64,000 nt of DNA from Lachnospiraceae bacterium MC2017 (GTDB lineage Bacteria; Bacillota; Clostridia; Lachnospirales; Lachnospiraceae). The stretch lies in contig JNJK01000011.1 of assembly GCA_000701625.1 (NCBI GenBank), positions 1-64,000 on the forward strand. The letters run 5' to 3'. Below the pieces are notes generated by a model, which was given only the letters and a program-made list of their open reading frames with translations, had not been told where the DNA came from and ran no database searches. Positions 35,498-44,146 of the stretch are shown in pieces. Each line of letters begins with the position of its first letter. Position 1 is the first letter of the stretch. The position numbers were made by a program, and so were the translations under genes.

Positions 35498-36433
35498 ATG
35501 AAAACAAGTTTAGTGATCATGGCAGCCGGCATCGGATCTCGTTTTGGAGAGGGAATCAAGCAGCTTTCTCCTGTTGGACCGAACGGCGAGATTATCATGG
35601 ACTATTCCATTCATGATGCAATCGAGGCTGGTTTTAATAAGATCATCTTTATCATCCGCAAGGATATCGAAAAGGATTTCCGCGAAATCATTGGCGACCG
35701 TATCGAAAAGGTTTGCAAGGATGCAAATGTTGAAGTTGAGTATGCTTTCCAGAGCCTTGACGATCTGCCGGAGGGTTATGAAGTTCCTGAGGGACGCACC
35801 AAGCCCTGGGGAACAGGCCAGGCTATCCTCGCTTGCAGAGGAATGATCCACGAGCCTTTCTGCGTACTTAATGCAGATGACTATTATGGAAAGAAGGCTT
35901 TCAAGGTTATCCACGACTGGCTCGTTGAGAATTATGATCCTTCCCGTCCTGCTGATTTCTGCATGGCTGGATTTTTCCTCAAGAATACTCTCAGCGAGAA
36001 TGGCGGTGTTACAAGAGGTGTTTGCAAAGTTGATGACAATGATTACCTCATCACTGTTAACGAGACCTCTGACATCGTAAAGACTGCTGACGGAGCAGAG
36101 ACAAATGGTCAGAAGATCGATGTAAATTCTCATGTTTCCATGAATATGTGGGGTCTTACACCTGAGTTTATGGATACTCTTGAGGAGGGATTTGTTGATT
36201 TCCTTGCAGGCGTGAAGGCAGGAAACGGCAATCCGCAGAAGGCTGAGTACCTCATCCCGATCTTTATCGGTGATCTTCTTTCTGAGAAGAAGGCAACTGT
36301 TAAGGTTCTTGAGACATCCGATAAGTGGTTTGGTATGACTTATCAGGAGGATCGTCCGGTTGTTCAGGAATCCTTTAAGAAGCTTATCTCTGAGGGTGTT
36401 TACAACGCAGAGCTTTTTAGTGATCTGAAATAA
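35498..36433 (+). CDS. Sugar-phosphate nucleotidyltransferase family protein
   Basis: 311 residues. TSLVIMAAGIGSRFGEGIKQLSPVG is the GxGxRxG...K nucleotide-binding signature, PWGTGQAILACRG and FCVLNADDYYG carry the metal-binding acidic residues of an NDP-sugar pyrophosphorylase fold. It most likely makes UDP- or other NDP-sugars; the exact sugar is not clear, and it lacks features specific to GalU. GGGAGC precedes ATG at 35498. TATAAT at 35451-35456 is the likely -10 box; the -35 is weak. Monocistronic, ended by the hairpin at 36468. First gene of the ordinary chromosome right of the array. Confidence 0.8.
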   Translation: MKTSLVIMAAGIGSRFGEGIKQLSPVGPNGEIIMDYSIHDAIEAGFNKIIFIIRKDIEKDFREIIGDRIEKVCKDANVEVEYAFQSLDDLPEGYEVPEGRTKPWGTGQAILACRGMIHEPFCVLNADDYYGKKAFKVIHDWLVENYDPSRPADFCMAGFFLKNTLSENGGVTRGVCKVDDNDYLITVNETSDIVKTADGAETNGQKIDVNSHVSMNMWGLTPEFMDTLEEGFVDFLAGVKAGNGNPQKAEYLIPIFIGDLLSEKKATVKVLETSDKWFGMTYQEDRPVVQESFKKLISEGVYNAELFSDLK

Positions 36434-36467
36434 TCGTTACCGTTCTTAATTAACTATAAGTACTTAT

Positions 36468-36508
36468 AAAAACTGTCACTGGCTTCACCGCCAATGACAG
36501 TTTTTTAT
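36468..36508 (+). terminator. Rho-independent terminator
   Basis: AAAACTGTCA..TGG and CCA.TGACAGTTTTTT form an 11-bp stem with one mismatch followed by T6. It lies 35 bp after the nucleotidyltransferase gene. Confidence 0.85.
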
Positions 36509-36547
36509 GTTTCTTTATACTTTTTTAAGATTTCTTGATCTATTGTG

Positions 36548-36577
36548 TTGCTTTAACGCATTAACGTAGTGTATAAT
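36548..36577 (+). promoter_or_regulatory. Sigma-A-type promoter of sstT
   Basis: TTGCTT (36548-36553), 18 bp, TATAAT (36572-36577), 50 bp before the ATG. Confidence 0.65.
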
Positions 36578-36626
36578 AAATCAAAATCCCTGTGCCTTTA
36601 TCGGCACTATGAAAGAGGTATAATTC

Positions 36627-37892
36627 ATGAACTTTTTAAAGTCTATTGGCAACGCTTACAATAACGTCAGCCTGATCGTCAGGATTCTCTGCGGTCTGAT
36701 CCTTGGCGTGATCCTGGCTCTGGCTTGTCCCAGTGCTACAGGCATAGCTATACTCGGAAGTGTGTTTGTTGGCGCACTTAAGGGTGTTGCTCCTGTTCTC
36801 GTATTTGTTCTTATCACTTCTGCACTGACTCACGGTTCCGGAAAACTTGATAAGCGTTTTGGTCTGGTTATCGGTCTTTACCTTACAACCACCCTGCTTG
36901 CATCTTTTATCGCAGTTTTTGCAAGCTTTATCTTCCCGACAACCATAATACTTAAGGACAAGGCAACTTCTGACACTATTCCCACCGGTATCGGCGAGGT
37001 GCTTGGCAATCTCCTTACAAATGCTGTTTCCAATCCGGTAGCATCTATTGTAAATGCTAATTACATCGGTATCCTTTTTTGGGCAATCCTTACAGGTATC
37101 GCTCTTAACAAGGTTGCGCACGACGCTACAAAGGCTGTTCTTCTGAATGCCGCTGAGGCTGTTTCCCAGTGTGTTCGCTGGATCATCAACCTTGCACCTT
37201 TCGGAATCATGGGACTTGTTTTTGAAAATGTTTCCACAAACGGTCTTTCTATTTTTACTGATTACGGAAAGCTCCTCGGTGTGCTTGTTGGATGTATGTT
37301 CTTTGTGGCTTTTGTGGTAAATCCGATCGTGGTTTTTGTCGTGCTTAGAAGAAACCCATATCCACTTATTTGGAGATGCATAAAGACCAGCGGACTCACA
37401 GCATTCTTTACCAGAAGCTCTGCTGCTAATATCCCTGTAAATATGAATACCTGCAAGAGACTCGGACTTGATCAGGATGTTTATTCTGTATCTATCCCTC
37501 TCGGAGCTACTATAAACATGGATGGTGCAGCTATCACTATCGCTGTTATGACTCTTGCCGCTGCCCATACAGTTGGTGTAGCAGTTGATTTCCCTTCCGC
37601 ACTGGTACTGTCCGTACTCGCTACTCTGGCTGCATGCGGCGCATCAGGTGTTGCCGGCGGTTCACTTCTCCTGATCCCTATGGCATGTTCACTTTTCGGT
37701 ATCACCAATGACGTAGCCATGCAGGTAGTTGCTGTTGGATTTATCATCGGCGTGGTACAGGATTCTGTAGAAACTGCTCTTAACTCCGCAGGTGATGTAA
37801 TGTTCGCTGCCACAGCTGAGTATTATCAGTGGATAAAAGATGGCAAGGACCTTCCGTATTTCCTTGGCGGAAACAGAAAGGTAGATATCTGA
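36627..37892 (+). CDS. sstT: Serine/threonine:sodium symporter
   Basis: 421 residues with 8-9 membrane segments. VSLIVRILCGLILGVILA, GSVFVGALKGVAPVLVFVLI, FFTRSSAANIPVNMNTCKRL and SIPLGATINMDGAAITIAVM match SstT of the dicarboxylate/amino-acid:cation symporter family, with the Ser-rich hairpin and the NMDG transport motif. It imports serine and threonine with Na+. GAAAGAGG precedes ATG at 36627. Single gene between two terminators. Confidence 0.93.
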   Translation: MNFLKSIGNAYNNVSLIVRILCGLILGVILALACPSATGIAILGSVFVGALKGVAPVLVFVLITSALTHGSGKLDKRFGLVIGLYLTTTLLASFIAVFASFIFPTTIILKDKATSDTIPTGIGEVLGNLLTNAVSNPVASIVNANYIGILFWAILTGIALNKVAHDATKAVLLNAAEAVSQCVRWIINLAPFGIMGLVFENVSTNGLSIFTDYGKLLGVLVGCMFFVAFVVNPIVVFVVLRRNPYPLIWRCIKTSGLTAFFTRSSAANIPVNMNTCKRLGLDQDVYSVSIPLGATINMDGAAITIAVMTLAAAHTVGVAVDFPSALVLSVLATLAACGASGVAGGSLLLIPMACSLFGITNDVAMQVVAVGFIIGVVQDSVETALNSAGDVMFAATAEYYQWIKDGKDLPYFLGGNRKVDI

Positions 37893-37918
37893 TACCGGAT
37901 TTATTGTGATTTAAAAAG

Positions 37919-37962
37919 CGACAGTGGATTTCTTAGTAATACAACAAAGAAATCCACTGTCG
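37919..37962. terminator. Bidirectional terminator between sstT and the GGDEF gene
   Basis: CGACAGTGGATTTCTT and AAGAAATCCACTGTCG form a 16-bp stem. It is flanked by TTTGATTTT on one side and by AAAAAG on the other, fitting two convergent genes. Confidence 0.9.
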
Positions 37963-37969
37963 TTTGATT

Positions 37970-39145
37970 TTATTCTGACTCTTCTGCTGTTTCTTTCTTT
38001 TTTCTACGCCGGTCAAGTTCAGGATGCCGCTCGTAGAAAAGTGCCTTATTTTTATTTAACCGCTCCTCTAACACCTTTTCTATGTCATCAAAACTTTCTG
38101 TATCGGGATCGTATACCTTTAATCCATAGGAAAAACTCAGCTCATAAGGTCTGTTCACTCCTACCTCTATCTGATCAAGCTCTTTTCTAAGTTCTTCCAC
38201 TATCTGCTCTAATAGCTGTTCTTTTCCGATACGGCTAAATAGCAAAAACTCATCTCCGGTGTAACGCACGGCAAACCCATATCTAAGAGCCACCCTTTGA
38301 ACTATCTTTCCAAAGTCTCGCAAAGCATTGTCGCCTTCTCTATGACCAAAGACAGAATTGATATATCTAAATCTATCAAGATCCAGCATTATCACTCCGC
38401 TTACTTTCCTGTACGATTTGTTATTAAAGAGAAAGGCCCTGTTTACGAGTCCTGTAACATTGTCTACATAAGCGGCTTCACTTTGAAGAGACATTAGGAT
38501 TCCACTAAGGGATATTGCCATCGAAACCCACCCAAGGGATAACCCGTAGATCATCATCTGTATTGGATGCCCGATTGCCACAGGTATCAAAAAAACTCCT
38601 ATGGGAAAGAATCTGACGAGTCCCTTCGTTCTGCGATAGTCATAATAATGGATAATGCTGTACGCCATTAGTATGAGTACAACCAGCACAAGTCCATATC
38701 CCGGAAGAAGCCTTGTGTAATGATTGTTTTCATCAACCTTAAACAGGAACGGGAAAAAGAAATTGACTACGAGAAGCGCATCTATCACTACTCCCATCAC
38801 ACAGAGAAGCTTCATCTGTGTATTGATCTCTTTCTTTTCTCCATATAAATGATATTTCAGAAATCCTATCCACAAAACGCTTATCCAGATATTTGCAAAT
38901 GATGAATACGTCCTGCACAGCAGGATTATTATCCTGACGATCTCTCCTCTTGAACTATCCAGAGAATACATCAGCATATCAGTGAAAAAACCTGCCAGAT
39001 TCAGTGCCACTGCGATCTGAACTGTTCTGATGTCTTTTTCTCTATAGTTCTCTAAAATAGAATTTGTGCAATATCTCACGATCAACAGTATCATCATTCC
39101 TATGAGATTTGCGACTACCACGGCTGTTACGCTTACCTGGCTCAT
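37970..39145 (-). CDS. Membrane-bound GGDEF-domain protein
   Basis: 391 residues. Residues ~1-210 hold six to seven hydrophobic helices, a membrane sensor. Residues ~215-375 form a GGDEF domain: GVIMLDLDRFRYINSVFGH and AVRYTGDEFLLFSR. The active-site loop reads TGDEF instead of GGDEF; Thr at the first position is unusual, so cyclic-di-GMP synthesis is uncertain. No RxxD inhibitory site is evident. The C terminus is very charged (LDRRRKKKETAEESE). Runs convergent to sstT. Confidence 0.85.
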   Translation of the reverse strand: MSQVSVTAVVVANLIGMMILLIVRYCTNSILENYREKDIRTVQIAVALNLAGFFTDMLMYSLDSSRGEIVRIIILLCRTYSSFANIWISVLWIGFLKYHLYGEKKEINTQMKLLCVMGVVIDALLVVNFFFPFLFKVDENNHYTRLLPGYGLVLVVLILMAYSIIHYYDYRRTKGLVRFFPIGVFLIPVAIGHPIQMMIYGLSLGWVSMAISLSGILMSLQSEAAYVDNVTGLVNRAFLFNNKSYRKVSGVIMLDLDRFRYINSVFGHREGDNALRDFGKIVQRVALRYGFAVRYTGDEFLLFSRIGKEQLLEQIVEELRKELDQIEVGVNRPYELSFSYGLKVYDPDTESFDDIEKVLEERLNKNKALFYERHPELDRRRKKKETAEESE

Positions 39146-39203
39146 AGCCTTATTCCCCCATCAGAAACCGATTTCTGCCCGTCTTTTTTAATTTGAACAG
39201 TTA

Positions 39204-40502
39204 TCATTCAAAGCATGCTCTGATAACTTCTATTATCCTGTCCTGTTCTTCCGGTGTCATCTTATTATCACTCGGAAGGCACAGACCTCTGTGGAATATA
39301 TCCATACCTACATCAAGAGGCTTTCCATCTGCGCCGACTGCACCTCCTGCGATATAGGCGTTGGTTTTTGCCCTGCCGCTTCCCTCTCTTGTAAAGAACG
39401 CATTCATGCGATATACCGGCTGTGCATGCATGGGTTTCCAGATAGGTCTGCCCTCTGCATTTATAGATGCGATAGCTTCCAGTATTTCTGTAGGGCAACT
39501 CTTTCCCTTCTCCGGGATATAGAGAGGCTCTGACTCACCTCTAACCTGCTTACACATAGCATCCGGATCGATGATCATACAGCTAAGCCAATAATTTGGT
39601 ATGCTGTTCTCTGCATCAAAAGGATTCATCTTTACAGGAAGTCCTTTTAATCCTTCTTTATACCGCTCATAAACAGCTTTTTTCTGAGCGATATGTTCTT
39701 CAAGATAAGGCATCTGGCCACGGATAACTCCCGCGATCACATTACTCATCCTGTAATTGTAACCTATTTCTTCATGCTGATACCAGGGAGCATTTTCTCT
39801 GGACTGGGTGGACCACTTGCGGACCTGATCCGCGTCTTCTTTTGAATCTGTTAAGAACATACCTCCTGATGAACCTGTGATGATCTTATTTCCATTAAAG
39901 GATATCGCGTTATAATCTCCAAAACCGCCGGTCTGCTTGTGCTTATAATCTGCTCCGAGAGATTCTGCTGCATCCTCGACTATGAGTGCGTTATGCTTTT
40001 CAGCGATCTTTCGGATCTCATCGATCTTTCCGGGTGTTCCGTAGAGATGTGCGATTATTATAAGTCTTACATCCGGATATGTTTCAAAAGCGCGTTCAAG
40101 AGCCACCGGATCCATATTCCAGGTATCGTACTCTGTGTCGATAAATACCGCTTCTCCGCCTTCATATGCAACAGGATTGATAGTTGCATCAAAGGTCATA
40201 TCTGAGCAAAATACCTTGTGTCCCTGAAGGCTTCCAACATTTGCAGGATGCGTTCCATATAATTTTTCCCCTGCAAGTCTGGTCGCGAGGTGAAGAGATG
40301 CTGTTCCAGACGAAAGCGCTACTACATATTTACAACCTACTTTCTCCGCAACAAGCCGCTCAAGCTCATTTATATTTGCACCTACAGTCGACATCCAGTT
40401 TGTTTCGTATGCTTCCTGTACGTACTTTATTTCATCTCCGTGCATTGTAGGAGTTGATAACCATACCTTTTTTTCAAAAGCTTCAAACTTCTTTGTTAAC
40501 AT
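39204..40502 (-). CDS. DegT/DnrJ/EryC1/StrS-family aminotransferase
   Basis: 432 residues. PLP-dependent sugar aminotransferase fold: ALSSGTASLHLATRLAG, LIVEDAAESLGADYKHKQTG and ISFNGNKIITGSSGG, with the Lys of NGNK as the cofactor-binding residue. These enzymes aminate keto-sugar nucleotides for surface glycans. No partner dehydratase is adjacent, so the sugar made is unknown. An N-terminal KVWLSTPTMHGDE is typical of the PglE/PseC-like clade. Short 6-bp gap to the zinc-ribbon gene upstream suggests one transcript. Confidence 0.88.
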   Translation of the reverse strand: MLTKKFEAFEKKVWLSTPTMHGDEIKYVQEAYETNWMSTVGANINELERLVAEKVGCKYVVALSSGTASLHLATRLAGEKLYGTHPANVGSLQGHKVFCSDMTFDATINPVAYEGGEAVFIDTEYDTWNMDPVALERAFETYPDVRLIIIAHLYGTPGKIDEIRKIAEKHNALIVEDAAESLGADYKHKQTGGFGDYNAISFNGNKIITGSSGGMFLTDSKEDADQVRKWSTQSRENAPWYQHEEIGYNYRMSNVIAGVIRGQMPYLEEHIAQKKAVYERYKEGLKGLPVKMNPFDAENSIPNYWLSCMIIDPDAMCKQVRGESEPLYIPEKGKSCPTEILEAIASINAEGRPIWKPMHAQPVYRMNAFFTREGSGRAKTNAYIAGGAVGADGKPLDVGMDIFHRGLCLPSDNKMTPEEQDRIIEVIRACFE

Positions 40503-40508
40503 TGTTAA

Positions 40509-40826
40509 TTACCTCAATTTCTCTGTCGGATTAAGATCTGCATAATTCTTTTCCGAAACAGTTTTCTCTGCCCCGCAATTCGGACAAAAAAGCGCATCGG
40601 AACTGTTATAAGCTCCGCAATATGCGCAGAGCCAGTCCGGCGCATTTGTTATGTGATGCTTTGATTCATCCACTGCGTTATTTATGCTGAGGTCCTGCGG
40701 TGGATAAAACCTGATATCTTCACCCCGGGGACTCCCGCAATGGGGACAGTGCATGTATCTGCCTTTGTTTCCCTTTATTCCGCAAAACGGACAGTCCCAT
40801 AAAGCTTCAATTCTGTAACTTGGCAT
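40509..40826 (-). CDS. Small double zinc-ribbon protein
   Basis: 105 residues with four CxxC knuckles: CPFCGIKG, CPHCGSPRG, CAYCGAYN and CPNCGAEK, hence two zinc ribbons separated by a ~35-residue polar linker. No catalytic domain. It lies 10 bp after the DUF4178 gene and 6 bp before the aminotransferase. Zinc-ribbon proteins often accompany DUF4178 genes and may act with them in a membrane-associated assembly; that is an inference from neighbours. Confidence 0.75.
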   Translation of the reverse strand: MPSYRIEALWDCPFCGIKGNKGRYMHCPHCGSPRGEDIRFYPPQDLSINNAVDESKHHITNAPDWLCAYCGAYNSSDALFCPNCGAEKTVSEKNYADLNPTEKLR

Positions 40827-40836
40827 TTGTTTTCCC

Positions 40837-41931
40837 TTATTTTCCGCTGCTTATTCCACCGGAATCTGACTTTCTGGCATCTATGCTTGCCTGGCGGACA
40901 CTTCCTGAATATGTGTCCAGATAACCGTTTCCCATGTCATGTATTGTCGGTCCGTCATACATCTCATAGGCAGACGGTGTGTGTGACCATTTTGATGAAT
41001 CCTGCGAAAATGCTCCGCTGTAATATGCATTTCTGTACCACCTTGATGTTACGTGACTGGCATGGTACGGAGTGTTGTCTGAAGTATAATTATACTTTCT
41101 ATTTGAAACCTGAACTAACACATCATCATATCCATCACCATCTATATCGCCCTCTTCCGGTACATAGACAAGGCAGTATTCCTTTTTTGTCTGTATAGTG
41201 ATAGACGAATCATCGGAACTCTCGGTTATCATCTGGGTATTTCCCTCAACACCGTCTATTATGTTCTTAGCTACATCTTCAGTTGTATAACCTGTGCCGG
41301 TATATCCATACACATTCGCTTTTTGTTTTTCATTACCCGTGATCGAGGTGATATATTGATATTCGATACTTTTTGACAGGTATTCTTCTATTTTTTTATT
41401 TGACGGCAGTTCCGATATGATCTCACCAAATACGCTAACAAGGATAAACATCACCCAGACGAGGGCCACCACAGCACCTGTAGCTGCTCCCTTGGGTTTG
41501 ATCTTTTTATATCCTGTTACCTTGATATCCTTGGTTTCTATGTAATGTCCCTCGGACACCTCCGAACCATCAGGCCATATCTCGAGAGAAAGCGTTTTCT
41601 CTTCTGTACTGTCTTCAAATTCTGCAAATTCTGCGCTTTCTCCGGGATCAACATCTACGTCACCCTCAAATCGCACTACAACCTGTGTTCCCTCATCTAC
41701 TTTATGCCATTCAGGACCTATACGATTACTTTTTATCCTTGAAGGCCATGATATGGAATACTCTCTATAGATATCGTCCGCACTGAACCACATTTCTCCT
41801 CTTGGGGTTTTCAGCCGGTATTCTGTCCATTTTTTATTGCCGTCTTTTGGATTTCTATAAACGATAAAACCGATGACCTGGCACGATAATCCCTCGATCT
41901 CAAGAGTCGTTCCTACTTTTATCTCTGCCAC
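40837..41931 (-). CDS. DUF4178-domain membrane protein
   Basis: 364 residues. The N-terminal ~150 residues (KVGTTLEIEGLSCQVIGFIV, RLKTPRGEMWFSADD) look like DUF4178. One membrane helix follows at about 158-175 (GAVVALVWVMFILVSVFGEI), then an extracytoplasmic ~190-residue region rich in Tyr/Ser with a DGDGYDD stretch resembling a calcium-binding loop. No known activity. It heads a likely three-gene unit with the zinc-ribbon protein and the aminotransferase. Confidence 0.65.
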   Translation of the reverse strand: MAEIKVGTTLEIEGLSCQVIGFIVYRNPKDGNKKWTEYRLKTPRGEMWFSADDIYREYSISWPSRIKSNRIGPEWHKVDEGTQVVVRFEGDVDVDPGESAEFAEFEDSTEEKTLSLEIWPDGSEVSEGHYIETKDIKVTGYKKIKPKGAATGAVVALVWVMFILVSVFGEIISELPSNKKIEEYLSKSIEYQYITSITGNEKQKANVYGYTGTGYTTEDVAKNIIDGVEGNTQMITESSDDSSITIQTKKEYCLVYVPEEGDIDGDGYDDVLVQVSNRKYNYTSDNTPYHASHVTSRWYRNAYYSGAFSQDSSKWSHTPSAYEMYDGPTIHDMGNGYLDTYSGSVRQASIDARKSDSGGISSGK

Positions 41932-42027
41932 TCTCTGTACTCTCCTCTATAATAATTCGCCTAAAATCGGGTGTTTGTTCTGATAATTATACAATTCTTT
42001 TAAGTTTAAAATACTCTTGTATCTATG

Positions 42028-42564
42028 TCAAATGATGAACAGTAACGATCCCGAAATAATACCCACTGCGAAACCAACTATAACATCACTTGGGTAATGG
42101 ACTCCTCCCAATACTCTGATAAATGCTGCTCCGATGGTTATAAACAGGCAAATAATCCCCAGTGGAATGCATATATAAAGCGCACACATGGAAATGACCG
42201 CTGATGAAAAGACATGCCGGCTCGGCATTGACCGGCCTTTCTTTTCTTTATAGATAAGCGGATCAAGGTCGTATTCTTCATATGGGCGCTTCCTGCTGAT
42301 GCAATGGCGTACCGTACTCAATATGATAAAGCTCACTCCGGGTACAAGGATGATCGGAAGCGTATTCATCACGCCTGTTATAACTCCATCTCCATTATAT
42401 AGCGGATGTAAAAAAACATATAAGATAAGTAGTGGATATATAACAAAGATGATCCGGGTAAAAAACTTATCCAGAATGTTTATGATCACCCGCCCCGATG
42501 GCTGCTTCCTGATACCGGAAGTGATAAATGCATAAAATTTTTCGTATTTTCTTAATTCAGACAT
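42028..42564 (-). CDS. PAP2-family membrane phosphatase
   Basis: 178 residues with about five helices. The three phosphatase motifs are present: CISRKRPYEE, SMPSRHVFSSA and RVLGGVHYPSDV (with the catalytic His residues). Family members dephosphorylate lipid phosphates such as undecaprenyl or phosphatidylglycerol phosphate. Small size fits the bacterial PgpB/BcrC-like group. Not clearly in an operon: 96 bp to the DUF4178 gene. Confidence 0.88.
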   Translation of the reverse strand: MSELRKYEKFYAFITSGIRKQPSGRVIINILDKFFTRIIFVIYPLLILYVFLHPLYNGDGVITGVMNTLPIILVPGVSFIILSTVRHCISRKRPYEEYDLDPLIYKEKKGRSMPSRHVFSSAVISMCALYICIPLGIICLFITIGAAFIRVLGGVHYPSDVIVGFAVGIISGSLLFII

Positions 42565-42607
42565 AATGACATGATAACAGATTATGAAAAAAGAGGCATA
42601 TAAAAAT

Positions 42608-42649
42608 CATCTATTACGGATGTTGTTTTACATTATCCGTAATAGATGA
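42608..42649 (-). terminator. Terminator after the acidic lipoprotein gene
   Basis: A perfect 15-bp stem (TCATCTATTACGGAT and its complement) with a 12-base loop, followed on the minus strand by TTTTTATATG. It lies 25 bp after the lipoprotein stop. Confidence 0.85.
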
Positions 42650-42673
42650 CAGCTGCATTATTATGCCATATAT

Positions 42674-44023
42674 TTAATTTGCATCAATGGTAACATTTGT
42701 TGTTTTACCATCTTTAACGGCGATGAATACATATACTCCATCTTTTCTGAAACTAATATAGTTATCTGCTTCATCGTAATCAATTCCCTTATCATCGAGA
42801 GCGTCCTTAACATCAGAAACCTTATCTCCGTCCTTAACGCCTCCGATGATCTCAAAATCGCCATTGTCTACTGTTCTAAACGACTCCACAGTAGCATTTT
42901 TTACGCTTACCGTGCTGTTACCTTCGTTATTAACATGAAGCTGCACTCTCATATCATCCTTTACAAGGATCGCACCGCCTGATTTTCCTGCGCTTATCTG
43001 ATTATCTGTATTTACACCTTCCTCAAGTTCCCAGCCATTTTCAAGGAATGCGCTTACCGGCGCACCAAGAGAATATACATTGCCATCTGTCTCAAAATCA
43101 GAGACTCCGGAAATCTTACTCGGCGCGGAATAATCCACATCTGCATCCGCATCTTCATCTGTGTCTATATCAGCCTTTGGAGCGCCCTCATAATCACTTT
43201 TATCTGTGATATTAGCGTAAAGCTCCATTGTGTGGATCTTGTCATTTTTAGTAAAGGTTTCAATAAAGATCTGGCTTTCTTTTCCCTCAAAGGTGAACTT
43301 GTTGTAATATGAATCCTCATCATATTCAAATACATCATCAAGGTCTTCTACGGTATCCTTGATCTCATCATGTTTCATAGAACTCTTGAGTCCGCCTGCA
43401 AGATACATCTCTGTACCAAAATCATCCTGAACAGCTATACTTGTTACCGCTGCATCCGCTGCCTCAATGGTATAATCATCAAAATTCTCTACGCCAAGAT
43501 ACAGATACTTTGAACCTTTCTGCAGGATCAGATGTCCAAGTCTCTCTGCGTCCAGGAACTCATTGGAATTTGCCTCGTCAATCTCCCAACCGTTCTTTTC
43601 AAACTCAGAAACCTTTGCCGGAAGCTCATAAACGGCATCCTCTATACCCACTTTGCAGGTGTCGACGCTATCACCGAGCTTTTTCTTTATCTCCTTTTCG
43701 CTTAAGCCTGATGAATCCTCATCGTCATCCTCGTCATCTTTGTCGTCTTTGTCTTCCTTATCTTCCTTATCTTCCTTATCGTCTTTATCGTCTTTATCTT
43801 CCTTCTCCTCTTCTTCCTCGTCATCGTCACGATCTTTTTTATCGTCATCCTCTCGATCGTCATCATCATCCTTCGCTTTTCTGTCATCATCAGATGAATC
43901 AACATCAAAAAGGCTCTTGAAATCTTCTGCCTTGGCTGCCTGACTTGAAATGCCGGAGCATGCTGTTGAACTCATTGCTACGATAAGTGTAAGTGCTACT
44001 GTTAAAAGGCTTCTCTTGATCAT
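42674..44023 (-). CDS. Acidic lipoprotein with two repeated domains
   Basis: 449 residues from ATG at 44023, preceded by GGAGGAG; the TTG start upstream falls inside that RBS. A signal peptide with lipobox MSSTACSG predicts a lipoprotein. Residues ~35-105 are almost only Asp, Glu and Lys, encoded partly by 9-bp tandem repeats. Two related ~130-residue domains follow (VYELPAKVSEFEKNGWEIDE and VYSLGAPVSAFLENGWELEE begin each). Family unknown. An ECF-type promoter like that of the upstream peptidase lies at 44076-44105. Confidence 0.8.
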   Translation of the reverse strand: MIKRSLLTVALTLIVAMSSTACSGISSQAAKAEDFKSLFDVDSSDDDRKAKDDDDDREDDDKKDRDDDEEEEEKEDKDDKDDKEDKEDKEDKDDKDDEDDDEDSSGLSEKEIKKKLGDSVDTCKVGIEDAVYELPAKVSEFEKNGWEIDEANSNEFLDAERLGHLILQKGSKYLYLGVENFDDYTIEAADAAVTSIAVQDDFGTEMYLAGGLKSSMKHDEIKDTVEDLDDVFEYDEDSYYNKFTFEGKESQIFIETFTKNDKIHTMELYANITDKSDYEGAPKADIDTDEDADADVDYSAPSKISGVSDFETDGNVYSLGAPVSAFLENGWELEEGVNTDNQISAGKSGGAILVKDDMRVQLHVNNEGNSTVSVKNATVESFRTVDNGDFEIIGGVKDGDKVSDVKDALDDKGIDYDEADNYISFRKDGVYVFIAVKDGKTTNVTIDAN

Positions 44024-44075
44024 TTTAATCTCCTCCAAAATAACTGCTTTTTATGATTATTTTTGTTTCTTACCC

Positions 44076-44105
44076 TTAATACTCCAAAACCCTCAAAAAG
44101 GTTTC
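44076..44105 (-). promoter_or_regulatory. ECF-type promoter of the acidic lipoprotein
   Basis: Minus strand: GAAACC (44100-44105), 17 bp, GTATTAA (44076-44082), followed by GGG. The same boxes with the same spacing precede the peptidase gene at 46171. Confidence 0.6.
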
Positions 44106-44146
44106 AAAACTTTTACAAATTTTCAATTTTTTCAAAAAAGAAATTT

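Noticed and set aside
35377-35598. Minus-strand gene at the array border
   Set aside because: It overlaps the well supported nucleotidyltransferase and its upstream region; no family resemblance, including to UDP-glucose dehydrogenase N termini.
43653-43943. Serine-rich plus-strand gene
   Set aside because: It is the mirror frame of the acidic tandem-repeat tract of the lipoprotein gene.
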